From Gnetum montanum (taxonomy: Eukaryota; Streptophyta; Gnetopsida; Gnetales; Gnetaceae), in the NCBI GenBank assembly GCA_015680685.1, contig MNCI01027120.1:62001-126000 (forward strand): a stretch of DNA of 64,000 bases, given 5' to 3'. Every line of letters starts with the position of its first letter. Position 1 is the first letter of the stretch. Under the pieces are notes generated by a model, which was not told the DNA's origin, searched no databases, and worked only from the letters and a program-made list of their open reading frames with translations. This document shows, piece after piece, positions 22,986-34,168 of the stretch. Both the position numbers and the translations under genes were made by a program.

Positions 22986-24165
22986 TCATCTACATAGCTC
23001 TCCTTCTTCTTTTGCCACATGCTTAATTAACTCTTTGATCTGATGGGTTCATAGCTTGTATAATTGACCTAGAGCATACATCCCAAGGGTCTCCCTTGTT
23101 TCATTACGAAGCCCATCTATGATGTGGAAAAGTTGCCTTTCCTCAGGGAAACCATGGCTTGGTCATCTATGTAGTGGCAAATAGTATCTTTCCAGTGCCA
23201 CTTCCAAGGGTTCATGATTTTCTTGCTTCTACTCTTGGATTTCTTTTCTTAGGTTGGACACTCTCACATAGGCTTTGTATTTTTTGTTGAAAAGTTCTAG
23301 CATTATGAACCAGTGGTAAATGCAACTTGGTTCCAGTGATCTATACCAAATTTTAGCTTTGTTAATTAGTGTCCTAGGAAATAGCTTAAGCTTTTGCCAC
23401 CCACTTTCAATGTTGTATAAGGCACATACATCATGGAAGGCTTGTAAATGATGTTGTGGATTAGAATTATAGCCTCCCACAAACTTATGGATATTATTAA
23501 TGTCCCTGTGATGCCTATGAGGTATCTTAAGTACCTCTATGATCTCCATCAAGCTCTTAGTGAACAACAAGAGTTCAGTATCATTAGACATGATATGATG
23601 AAAATTTCTATTTTTATTCATTTGATTATGATGATCTTGTCTATGCTCCTTGTGATATGTTTGATTTTTCCCCTGGGTCTAATTTCTATCTTTATCTTGA
23701 CCTCATAGTGGAGCTCTATCTCTATACCTACATTCATCTTTATCAGAACTAGATGTTGAAGAGGAAAAGGAAGATGAGGAGCTGGAAGAATCACCATGGA
23801 TTCTATAGTTCTTCCCATGATCCCTTCATTTATCTTTTCTATGTTTAGAGAAGGTCCTAGGCCTTAAAGTCCTCCTTGTTCTAGGACTTTTAGTTGAATG
23901 TAGTTTTTGAGTGTAGTAAGGGTCTAAATGAGCATAGGAAACTCCTACTTGAGGTTGTTCACTACAATTTTCTTTAGCATATATCCTATCATTTTTCCTA
24001 TGAGTGTTTTCATCATACGATGCATTATTGGTCCTATGTGAAGAAGATATGGTTTTATTTAACAATGTGTGTGACTTACAAAATATGAATGCTTTCCAAG
24101 AGATAGATTGTTAATACTTTTATAGTGATTGTGTATAATATAACTAATTTAGATAACTAGGCACC
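22986..24165 (-). pseudogene. E3 gag fragment, reverse strand
   Basis: Reading leftward from 24165: N-terminal gag region (NASYDENTHRKNDRIYAKEN, QVGVSYAHLDPYY), then the capsid core in an open frame at 23621-23229 (NPQHHLQAFHDVCALYNIE, WQKLKLFPRTLINKAKIWYR, LFNKKYKAYVRVSNLRKEIQ) and a decayed tail to about 22986 (ETRETLG, EEGEL). It is closest to the E5 gag type (ESGWQKLKLFPR against ESEWQKLKLFPR). The rest of the element is absent: gag is replaced by pararetrovirus sequence. Confidence 0.75.
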
Positions 24166-24167
24166 AT

Positions 24168-24185
24168 CCCTGACAACGGTGCCAA
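24168..24185 (-). promoter_or_regulatory. E3 primer-binding site (tRNA-Asp)
   Basis: Reverse complement reads TTGGCACCGTTGTCAGGGA next to the LTR edge, a near match to the tRNA-Asp complement. Confidence 0.65.
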
Positions 24186-24875
24186 TGATGAGTGATGAGG
24201 TACCCTTACGTCCAACCATATGAATTACAAGCATTCACACACTATTTGGTCGAATTCTGTGGATGGAACTAGTTGTGGCATCTAGATCGCTATGCCTTGA
24301 TTATAGTTCACTATCTTCCCACTTGGACTAGTGGTAGCTTTGTCATGTATGGTTTAGTCCAAAGTGAGGCATATGATTTTTATTATTTTATGTTTTATAA
24401 ATTTAATTACCTATAACAAGAATAAAAGGTAGAGGAATTCAATATCTAATTATTCTATTGTCTAACTAGCCTAACGCAAGCAACCATCCCACCTTTTTGG
24501 ACACATCTTGAACACATATAATGCTACTAGGCTACCAAACGTTAAGTGTTACTAGGTTATAAAGCACTATATGTATGCTCAAAGTGGTCATGCTCATGTT
24601 CATTAACAACTGGAAATTAATTGCTTAATTCAAATGCATTAAAGTAAAGTGCATTAAAGGAAACATTAATCTATTCTCGGTGTTGCAAGGATTTTCAAAA
24701 GAGTTCATTTTATTCCCATTGCACATCTGCACTCAGGTACATTAGTGTTCAAGAAAAGATCCCCTGTGACATTGGATATTCGATGTTGCATCTAGACCCC
24801 AATATTGGATACCCAACATCAAGGCTTTGACGTCAGATACTTAACGTCGGAGTAGATGAATAATGTGATTTATCA
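24186..24875 (-). repeat. E3 LTR, reverse strand
   Basis: In plus orientation it starts TGATGAGTGATGAGGTACCC and ends GTGATTTATCA. U3 has a GACGTC/TTAACGTCGG theme (24826-24850) like E5. It is followed on the gag side by a primer site, so it acts as a 5' LTR. No partner LTR is found in the window. Confidence 0.75.
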
Positions 24876-25579
24876 GGCCTCTAGATGATTATCCTTATTC
24901 TACCTTTAGACATGGATCATATGTATTTCTAGTAGTACTTCAAGAATAGTTTCTTTAGAATTTAATTAATTATTTAACTTGTTATCCTTACCATATGACT
25001 ACCTTCAAGCATGAGGCATATGCATTTCTAGTGATGTAACAAGAACAAAAGTATAGGAAAATATGATTTTCTAATAGAAATGAAAAATATAAGTGATAAT
25101 ATATCAACATGGAACCAATGGGACCAAGGTGAAAATCCAAGAAATCAATAAATTTTCTTGACGCTACGTCATTATCTAACCCTCTTAGTTCTTACTCCAT
25201 TCTTCAAGGTTTGATGATCATGGATTACTTTTAGTTTGAAATGTGATAAGGATTATATTATTTTCATGATAAGAACCTCCTATTAATGGAATTAAAGGAG
25301 TGAATGTTATGGTCTGACTACTTTGTACAATTATTCTTCAATGATTTGATAGCATAGAACATAATTCAAATAATGAAGTTAACTTCTATAAAAAATTTAA
25401 CTAATTTATTAACAATATTAAAATCATCTATAAACATAAAGGAAATGGCTTAAAGAAAATAGAAATAATATAAAAGAATTGAAAAATATTAAGAAATAGA
25501 AAACATACCTAAAAATAGAAAAGATATGAAAAAAATAAAAAAACTTAGAAAAAATTTGTAAAACAAAGTTTTAATTAGG
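24876..25579 (-). other. Old element X: 3' non-coding region, truncated
   Basis: Lies just beyond the integrase C-terminus of X and shares short strings with the 3' non-coding regions of E1 and E2 (ACTAGAAATGCATATGCCTC and ATGCTTGAAGGTAG, aligned to the block near 18350). Two degenerate copies of about 100 bp are present (24880-25020). Cut off by the E3 LTR after about 700 of the usual 1,900 bases. Confidence 0.45.
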
Positions 25580-26245
25580 ATGGGTATCTCCTCCATGATT
25601 AAGTTTCAATGTAGAGATAGAAAAGATAGACTAGGTTTTAACAATGGTAGTTTGAAATTTAGTACGTTGTGATATACAAGTGGAATTCTAACATAAAATC
25701 TCATTTTCAAGGTTGAATTCTATGCATATAATCCTAGAATCATAACATTGTTTGATGTATCCCTTGTGAATCTCATTCAACATTACTACTCTCATTTGAT
25801 TTTCATTTAGCACATGGAAATTCATCATATGTTCTTTTTCAGATTGATTACGATCAAAGTTAAGCTCACATATTGTATTTAGTGTATGAATTTTTATTTG
25901 AATGGGTAACTTAAAAAGCTTTATTTATGCTAATTTATATGGAAAATAAGTTATATGAAGTTTCTACCTATAGTGATAGGCTCATAAGCATTCTTTAGTT
26001 TCTTGCTTCAATCTCTTTTTATATCTACTAATGGTTTTCATAATGATGTGTGTAATTTCTCTATTGGTCACTTCTGCTTAATTATTCTCTTAAAACTAAT
26101 AAATTATTATTAAGTTATGTTCAACTCCTAAACATTGCATAAATTTCTTAAAGATAGCACTTGTGAAATGAATATTGTTATTTGAAATAAGTGTCCTTGG
26201 TATATCAAACCTCTTAGCCACTTTGTAACATCTTGGTATTTAGAA
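25580..26245 (-). pseudogene. Old element X: integrase C-terminal half, reverse strand
   Basis: Read leftward: VAKRFDIPRTLISNNNIHF, FKKFMQCLGVEHNLI, AEVTNREITHIIMKTISRYK, then ICELNFDRNQSEKEHMMNFH, VVMLNEIHKGYIKQCYDSR, IEFNLENEILC, ending in the LNHGGD motif that follows integrase in this family. The second catalytic Asp is Asn (ISNNN). Stops and frame changes are frequent. The N-terminal half of the same domain is at 35125-35703. Confidence 0.75.
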
Positions 26246-29104
26246 CCTAGAATCTATTCTTTATTACCTATTATTTATGCTTAGATCTTAAGAATAAGGT
26301 TGCATTTTAATTATAATAGATCTATATTATGAGGTGTTCTTATGTATGCTTACATTTTTTCTTATATGCTTGTTAAGATTTGAAATTGAGATCCCTTGAG
26401 ATTTTGATATTTGAATCATTATTTACATGTGATACATTGGTATTTTTATTGAAAATTAGAAATTAAATTTTTTTATTACATCTAGAAAATCACAAAGAAC
26501 TTATTGAATGGTTATAAAGCCTAAATACATTTTTGAAGAAATTTAAAAACATCATTGATTTAATGCCCCAACTAGATATGATTAATTTTTTAAAAATTAG
26601 TATATTATAGGTAATATTATGATTCATTAGAATATAAACCAAAGATGAAAAAAATTATAAGAAATGTTCTTCATCCTCTATGCTTTGTTTACATAGTTTA
26701 TATATATGCTCTTGTCTTAGTAAATTGATCCAATGACATATCTTAATAAGGAGATGATTAGAGCTAATTATTGTTGTAGTAATTTGATTTTTTTAAATAA
26801 ATAGGAATAGTTAAGAATAGATTCTTTTGAGTACTAGATTATAAACCTTCTCTAATAGAATGTAAATAAAAATTTTTCTTTACTAATGTGTTCAACCAAA
26901 CTTTAACTAAGACTTTTTATTTTATAGTTTTCCACAAGAGCCTTTTGTTTGAAGAAAGATCTATATTACAATATTCCATAACTAAAGTAATAATTTTTCA
27001 TGATGCAACCATCCATTTTCTTATGTAGAATTTGTTATCTTCTTATCATAATTGAATTTCTCCATGTAATTGAACTTTTAAGTATAATCAATAACTTGAC
27101 AAAGGGATTTTTCAAGAGGAAGAAAACCTACTTCTAGAAGTAATATATCATAAGAAGTCTATATTTTCATTTGAAATTCACATATAAGAAAATATTTTTG
27201 AACATGTTCTAATTTTTTTTCAATTATGTGTGGAAAGAGAAGCTCTCCATGTAACACACACATACAATAATATAGGTCAAAAAAGACTACAAAAATATTT
27301 CCTTATGATCTTCCATGGCAAAATTTGTTTCTTATTGTAATTATTTTTAGAGAAAATAGAGCATGCATGCCACTTGAAACTCTTTGAGTAATAAGATTAT
27401 TCTAACTATAATTACAAGTAAATTCAACTTCCAAATATTTATAAGATTCAAAAATATCAAGATTTCCATGAAAAAATTATAATTTCTATTTTTAGTACCA
27501 CAAACTAGAATTTTAATCTTATCAATATTAACTTTCATAATAGAATGATAATAGAAGTCATGAATAATTTGAAGAATATAATTTAATCCTACAACTGATT
27601 TTTCAATTAAAGCCACATCATTTGCAAATAGAAGCTTCTTCAGAAATAATTCATTCATTGACATAACATGACTAAAGGCATTTTGTATCCATTTCTCCAA
27701 TTCATCTATAAACATGCCAAAAAGGGTAAGGGACAAAGAATAACCTTGCATAACTCCTACTGAATTGTTGATAATTAATCATTTTATAATATGATCATCT
27801 TCAATAAGGATGTTAATAATATCATAGAGTCTTTTAGTAGTAGAAAGATCTTATGGAATGTTAAAGTTAGCAAATTTTTTCCAATGTTTATCTTGAGCAA
27901 AAAAATCATAAGCCTTCAAAAAATCAATAAAATAGATAGAAGTCTCATTTTTGGGGTTTTTTGTTGTCTCCACATAATAAAAAAACATTATGAGATGGTA
28001 TATAATAGAATGACTACTCTTGAATCCTACTTGTGACTAAGCATAAAGACCTTGCATTTTTTTTCAAAAACTAATTTTATTCTTCAAAATAGTATCCAAC
28101 AACTTAGTAAAAAATAAATTTATTGTAATTAATTATTCATTATTAAGATCTATCCTATTTTCATTTTTAAAAAGCAAGATTGCTCTACTAGAACACTAAG
28201 AGTGATTCAAATCATGTCAAAGCCCTTCAATAAGAAGATTGCAAGATGCTTTTCACATCAATGAATCATCGCATTTAAGAAGCTCTACATATAATTGATT
28301 AATATTAGAACTTTTCCCAAAGGAAAACCTTTAAATTCCTACAAAAATTTCATCAAGGGATAACTCAAGAATACTAGAGTTATCTTTCATAGTCGAAAGA
28401 GCATCTTAATTAAAAAGGTTATTTAAAAAATTTTGAATAGTAAATAAAGAAAAATTCTAACCATTTTGTTATCTATCTTGGAAGAAATTTCAAAAGATTT
28501 TTGAATTATATTTAAGCTTATTGATTATTATTATTTTATCTTCTTTAACGAACACCATTTTTTAACTCAAATAAGCTTTTTGTAATTCTCCAACATCAAA
28601 ACATCCAAATATGAAGTGAAAACATCTTTATGAGCTATCAAAAAATTGACATCAAATAAAGGTTTTCTACAAGAAGGCCTCTTCTAAATTTATACTCAAA
28701 AAAATATAGATAAAAGAACATTAGTCAAATCTAGTTCATTGTCATTGTTTACTAATATATTAACCACTCTAGTTTAAAAATCCTAATGAAGGTCTTTTAT
28801 GAGATTATTAGTTCTACATTTCATAGAGTGAATATAATGAATTGAAATAACAATAGTAATTTTAGGATAATGATGAGAATATTTTTGGAGGTTTTCTTCG
28901 ACTTTAAAGTTTTTTACTATGTTTATATTATCATTAGTAGATAATAAATAATCAATGCAAGAGTTATCTTGGTGCCTAGTAAAGGTGAACTAAGAGGAAG
29001 GAATTTCTTGATATTGTTAAGGATTAAAAAATCAATGTAATGATCATTCTAAGAAATGATTACCCCTTTTATTTGTAATATAACTAGCTTAGTTATATAT
29101 TTAT
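26246..29104 (-). pseudogene. LINE ORF2: reverse transcriptase and end of endonuclease, reverse strand
   Basis: Non-LTR reverse transcriptase read leftward: end of EEP endonuclease (NSCIDYLLSTND near 28965), RT box IYFIDFLKAYDFF (near 27920), QGYSLSLTLFGMFIDELEKW (27751 leftward), catalytic box LLFANDVALI (near 27620, FADD changed to FAND), MKVNIDKIKILVCG, and a C-terminal region (VQKYFLICEFQMK, LLLEVGFLPLEK, about 26950-27200). LINEs are copied at the target site by their own RT. Many stops; inactive. It lies inside the integrase gene of X, so it is younger than X. Confidence 0.75.
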
Positions 29105-30106
29105 AATATATATCTATAAATTGCCAAGAGAATCTTATTTGTTTACAAATAAAAATTTCTTTGAGTAAAAAATTTCACGACTTCCGACAAAGAACAAGAT
29201 TTAAAAACCCAAATTTTCATGTCTTCAACCAGTGCTTCTGCAGCTTCAGCATCCACACCAGTTCAGCTCCCGTTTTCCTTCTTCCCTTTCCTCTATGGGT
29301 TTCCATTGAAGTAGCTTTTCATTTGGATGCTTTGCCTTTGCCACCGCCACCATTGCTATTCTAGAGCCGTCGCCACCACCGCTGCCGCTGGACCTTTTCC
29401 GTCGCTGCGCAACCGCCGCCGCCGTTCAGTTGTTGTTGCCATTGCCGCCGCTTGCACAGCCTTCTTTGCTGCTACTTCTATGGTTTCCCTTCTCTTCTTC
29501 TTCTGCTGTTTCTGTATTTTTCGGTTCGGTTGGTTGTTTCTGTGATTATTGTTGCCATTGTTGTCCTTGCTGCCGCAATTGCAGGGTCGGGTTCTTTTGT
29601 CTTTGTCGCAGGGCAACCGCCGGGTTGAAACTTCTGTTTCACATACGCCGTGCCACCGCCGGGTCTAAGCATCTGCTTCCTTATACACCGTGCTACCACC
29701 ACCGCCGTTCAGCTTTGGTCATCGCCACTTTTACAGTTCCATCCTTTGTCCCTGTTTTTGTTCTCCCTCCTTCATCTGCTGTTACTGTGCACTTTCGATC
29801 TTGTTTTTGTTAGGTTGGACCCCTCATGTATACTTGTTTCTAAACATGAGAATTTTCCTAAACTCTAAAATTTTCGGGCTTGCCCAAAAGTTCCAACCTA
29901 TGTTGGCGTTGACTAGATCGTCCTTTAAATTGAATATTAATTTGCCATGTCCCCCCACCCCCATTCGGCCAGTACGTATGGGGCCCTCCTATTTTTTTGT
30001 TTTAGTTTGGGTTTATTCCTATTTTTTTAAAGATGGGAACCCTAACCCTAACTCTATAAATTGTAAGGACACTGGCATCACTTGTCTTCGCAGCTTTAGC
30101 AGCTTA

Positions 30107-30168
30107 GCATTCCAGATCCACACTGATGAGGGGTGAAACTCCCTGAAAAGCTTGTGTGAATGAAATGC
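30107..30168 (+). ncRNA. Hammerhead-like RNA motif (type I arrangement), probably decayed
   Basis: CTGATGA (30123-30129), a stem GGGG...CCCT (30130-30133 with 30141-30144), then GAAA (30145-30148). Flanking arms pair: CACA 30119-30122 with TGTG 30155-30158, and GCATTCCA 30107-30114 with TGAAATGC 30161-30168 (7 of 8). The palindrome AAGCTT 30148-30153 could act as the very short stem III of dimeric type I hammerheads. Against it: the base at the cleavage position would be G, which does not support cleavage, and stem II has one G-U pair. Confidence 0.4.
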
Positions 30169-30292
30169 ACAATGAGTTTTTTCAATTGTTAAGGTTTAGA
30201 TTTTAATCTTGTTAGATTTTAATCTTGGTTGCTGCTTGCTTTCTGTTCCTTTCCTTACCATCCCTTACCTTGCCGCACGGGATCTCCATAAA

Positions 30293-30420
30293 ATTTTTTC
30301 AGCGTAACTCAAAATTTTTTTCAGCCTAACTCTAAAAAATTTTTTCAGCCTAACTCTAAAATTTTTTCAAACTAACTCAAAAAGTTTTTCAGCCTAAATT
30401 TTTTCAGCCTAGTTCTAACA
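30293..30420 (+). repeat. Tandem array of TTTTTTCAGCCTAACTCTAAAA-like units
   Basis: Five to six degenerate units of about 20-26 bp, each containing TTTTTCAGCCTAA or close variants. Situated about 125 bases after the hammerhead-like motif within the same insert. Confidence 0.7.
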
Positions 30421-30625
30421 TGGGTTTCAACCACAACGTGATGCACAAAGTTGCATTACGAAATGGCTTGTCTGGAATTTTAGTTACACATCAGCGTGAT
30501 GCACAAAGTTGCGTTACCGAAATGGCCTCTGGGAAAGTCCACGTTAGTGAGCGTTACGTACAAAATTAGGTAGCGTTACTGTAATGGTGTATCGGCCAAA
30601 TTAGTAGATGATCTTTTGTAAATTA

Positions 30626-31160
30626 AAAATAGTTATTTACTGAAATTTAATTGAGGATCCTAAACAAGCCTTTGGATTTGAATTTATTCAAGATCATTAA
30701 AATCTTCACAAAGAAAAACTTTACCAAGCTTAGAAAATTGTGCAATATATTGATCAAGTAATGAAAATGATGCTCTTGTGAAAGATTAGTAGAATTGTAA
30801 ATAGAAGAATTCCCTAGAGAAAAATTGTAAAAAGAAATATAAAGAACCTATAAAATTCCTTGAACTTTAACCCACAAATATTGGTTATTATCAACTTTGT
30901 ACATCTTACTGAAATGATCTTTGAACTTTTGAAGTACATAATCAATACCACTAAAAGATCTATCCCTCACCTTGGGATGCTTATTTCTAACATAAATGAT
31001 ATGAAAGCCTAGAATAAATAAAATTTAAGAATATTCTTCTTTCTAAGTTTTAGCAAAACTAAATAGATCAAAATCATTTAAAAAATAACTGGTATCTAAA
31101 GTAGCAACTTTATTAACCGATAAATCTTCAACATTAAGAGAAGCATATGTAATAGAAGAA
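30626..31160 (-). pseudogene. LINE ORF2: endonuclease N-terminal part, reverse strand
   Basis: Read leftward from 31160: ITYASLNVEDLSVNKVATLD, the usual start of plant LINE ORF2, then SKMYKVDNNQYLWVKVQGIL, LYISFYNFSLGNSSIY, and GKVFLCEDFNDLE (GDFN motif decayed to EDFN). Apurinic-like (EEP) endonuclease nicks the target DNA to prime reverse transcription. The continuation is beyond the 29105-30625 insertion. Confidence 0.7.
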
Positions 31161-32215
31161 AATTCCTATTTTAGAGAATGTTTCCTCTCTTAATGGCTAC
31201 AACATATTTATAGTTTAAGTAAACAATTTTACCTTCATTATGAACTTGTTTACTTTTTTTCCATTCTTCTTGTTATTTTACCTACTATTTCTAGTTAATT
31301 CTTCATTAATTCAAATTTTCTATCTTTTCAAGATACTTCTATTATTCCAAACTTATCTCTTTTATACTAATCATCAAAGTTCACAAAAATCTACCAAGGT
31401 TTTCTCCCTTAGGACCAAGTCTATTTGCACTAATAATTATGCTAGAAGAGCTATGTATTTGTTTTGTAAAGAAATTTTGCATGACCTATAAAAGGTCCTT
31501 GTCCTATTCTTTAGGAATTTCTAAAATTTAAATATTTTCAATCCTATGATATTTTTCTTCATTTTCACAAATTTTCTCAATAATAGTTTCTAAGCCTGAG
31601 CATTACTTATTTTTGATTGCAAAGTATTCATATTACTAAGCATTAATAAGAGAATCCTACTTTGATTGCAAAGTATTCATATTACTGTACACTTGAGTTG
31701 GTTCAACATTTAACAATGCATCTTTTAACTCTATGGTTGTTGGAATGGTTTATATCTTTTTTTTTTTTACAATGGCTTCAACCATGAATTCTAATTGCAT
31801 AATCCTAGATGTCATGAAGTTGAAAGTTGCAATCATGTTATTTTATTCCCATAAAAAAATTGTAAATATTGTCATTGAAACCCTACTTATTTATCCCCAA
31901 AATAATTGAAATAGAATATGTTGCTTTCTACTTAGCATTGATTTATAAATTGGTAAAAAAACCTAGTAATTGCTACTTCAAAAAAAAAAAATTTCATTTG
32001 AGCCACTTAGATCTACAATCCACTATGAGGATTTTTGCTTCGAATTAGATGCCAAATTGTTGAAAGCCAAAATTTCTATATTAATGAAAGTCCAAATTAA
32101 ATTTGTGATTCATAAAATCATTGAATCCCAAATCACTAAATCATTAAAATCCCTAATTAGATCTATGATTATTGTTAAATTTTTTAACCATCGAAAGCCC
32201 AAAAAACATTAGGGA
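31161..32215 (-). pseudogene. LINE 5' region and ORF1 remnant, reverse strand
   Basis: Sequence directly upstream of ORF2 in LINE orientation. Only short traces of coding are seen (for example VYLNYKYVVAIKRG near 31220); ORF1 domains could not be identified. Strongly AT-rich with A-runs near 31980. The 5' end of the LINE is a guess. Confidence 0.35.
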
Positions 32216-34163
32216 GCACCTTATCATATGATGTAGGATTTATCATACATCTAGGCTATTAAAGATAAGGAATAAAAATGTCTTGTACTTGTATCAAACT
32301 AGTCTTGGGTTTCGAGTAGCATAAAATTATTTGAAATATAGAAGCATGAAATAGATATGACATCAAAGAAATGGGTAATAGGCTTATTACAAATATGAAT
32401 ATGTAGGTTTTATTTTTTTTACTTTATTAATTATTTCATTTTTTGTTTGGATTATTCTTTTTATCATGTTACTAACCCTTGTTTCTCTTATATGGACAAA
32501 TTAGAAGGATGGTCATAACCCATTGCTGATGGTTTATTTACATTTATATTTATATATTTTATTTTATTTTAATTTAATGTTTTTAAAATAAAGTAAATAT
32601 ATAGTAGTGAGACATGTTAAGTATTTGAGAGTTATTCTGGTTATTCTTTTATGTGGACTTGGAACACATTCTTAGACATGTAAGCTCATTCCAATATTTT
32701 TTAGGTGGCTTTTAACCAGTTGGTTGATCAATTGATCCTTTTATAATTTCATGTGACTTGATTATGGAGATTTATTATTTTTAAAATTTCCAAAATCCTA
32801 CCATTTGTGACTATAAATACTCGATAATGCTAGCTCTCTTAGCATCAATTGTGTGTTTCTCTCTTTTTTTTTATCTCTTACTAGTAGCTATGCATAGTAG
32901 ACATCTTGCTAATTCTAGATCTAAATCTATTCTTTCTTGGAAAAGCTTAGTTCTTAGTTGATTTCATAAAATATAGGAAAAGATCTTTCTTCACTGATTT
33001 CCACAAATAGATTTTTCTTTTTGGACATGCTTAACTTATGCTTGTACTCTTAAATTTCATTATCAATCTAACCCTTAAAATCTATTGTTGATCTAACCTT
33101 TATCTATTTTTATTTGCATCATATTTCATCATTTCTATCTTTTTTGCTCTTTTCAACATCTTTAAGCACATTAATTATAGTATCTAATGTAAATGGTAGC
33201 TTTGATCAATAGTGGTAAGTAGATATTTTGAACATGTATGGGTGCATTTGACATGTCAAAAAGCTTGGTTAGGATACATTAAACATGATTTGTAATAAGA
33301 AAATTGATATGGGAATGGTTGGGACTTCATGGTTGATGATCATGATATAGTTAATATCAAACTTGATTTTAGGATAGTAGTGGGGAGATAAAACCTAGAA
33401 AAAGTTTAGGGTTAATGCTATCCATAACATAATTTAATAGTTAAAGTTTGATATTACATGAGAATTCTACTCAATAGTTAAACATTTTCATATATGAGGG
33501 TTATCCTAAATAAGTGAGGTATTACACCAAACAATCCTTGACTATTAGTTAAGTTAGTATTAACTTATAGTTCCTCCAAACATTGGATGTTGGAAACCTC
33601 ACAGGAAAATTCATGGGTAGTGAAAATCATGGATTAATGATAGATTAATGCATTAAAAATAATGTTAATGATTTGGCTAATGAAAATGTTAAATATTATG
33701 TGTTAGTTAAAGGTTTAGTTAATCAGTAATTGTTACTAGCTCTAATAGTGTGTTTTGTAGTGTGGGCCCCATCTTCCAATCTTTTTCCATAGAGTTTCAA
33801 GATAGATTTCCTCTACAATGAAGGTGTTCTAACCCTTCTTACATATGTTTCACGTGGATTTAGTAGGAAGCTTTAGAGGTGACCAAGGTGGAATTAGATG
33901 AAGTATTAACATAGATGAAGATCATTTCTTGTTGTATTTCATTTTATGTTTTGGTCTACTCAATGGATTTTTTAGCTATAAATATGAATTTTCCATTAAA
34001 CTCTAATATTATGTTGCAATAAGATCTAAATGGACATCAATGTACTTTTGTGGGTTTTCAAGTAATTTCTAAGTTATTTAGTTTTGAAGTTGATTTATAA
34101 GCTTGCATGATTTTATAAGTGTTAAATTTTCTTAAGGATTTATTAAGTGGTTAAGTCTTATTT
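32216..34163. other. AT-rich region with promoter-like and LTR-like pieces, unclassified
   Basis: No coding homology. Two TATA-like sites, GACTATAAATACTCG (32811) and GCTATAAATATGAA (33975), each followed by T-rich stretches, look like LTR promoters. TGTTGGAAACCTCACAGG at 33585 resembles the start of a plant LTR. Boundaries and target duplications were not found. Confidence 0.3.
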
Positions 34164-34168
34164 ATCAT

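Larger units (their letters stand above)
29105..30625. mobile_element. 1.5-kb unclassified insertion in the LINE endonuclease
   Basis: The LINE endonuclease frame stops near 29100 and resumes near 30630, and the material between is much richer in G+C. It has a CCG/GCC-rich tract (29336-29720), a roughly 45-bp repeated unit containing CCGCCGGGT (29600-29690), a TATA-like CTCTATAAATTG (30051), a hammerhead-like motif (30107-30168), a tandem array (30293-30420), and a second duplicated unit GATGCACAAAGTTGC (30441, 30492). No long coding homology. Exact ends and target duplication were not resolved. Confidence 0.45.

Noticed and set aside
27791-28036. Plus-strand 81-codon frame
   Set aside because: Antisense shadow of the LINE reverse transcriptase box IYFIDFLKAYD on the reverse strand.
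29327-29813. Several overlapping open frames rich in Cys, Arg, Pro or Leu
   Set aside because: Product of a CCG/GCC-rich low-complexity tract open in many frames; no domain or conserved motif.
30441-30522. Second hammerhead-like core in the duplicated GTGATGCACAAAGTTGC...GAAATGG unit
   Set aside because: It has TGATG and GAAA but not the full CTGATGA box, and no arms that pair around them.
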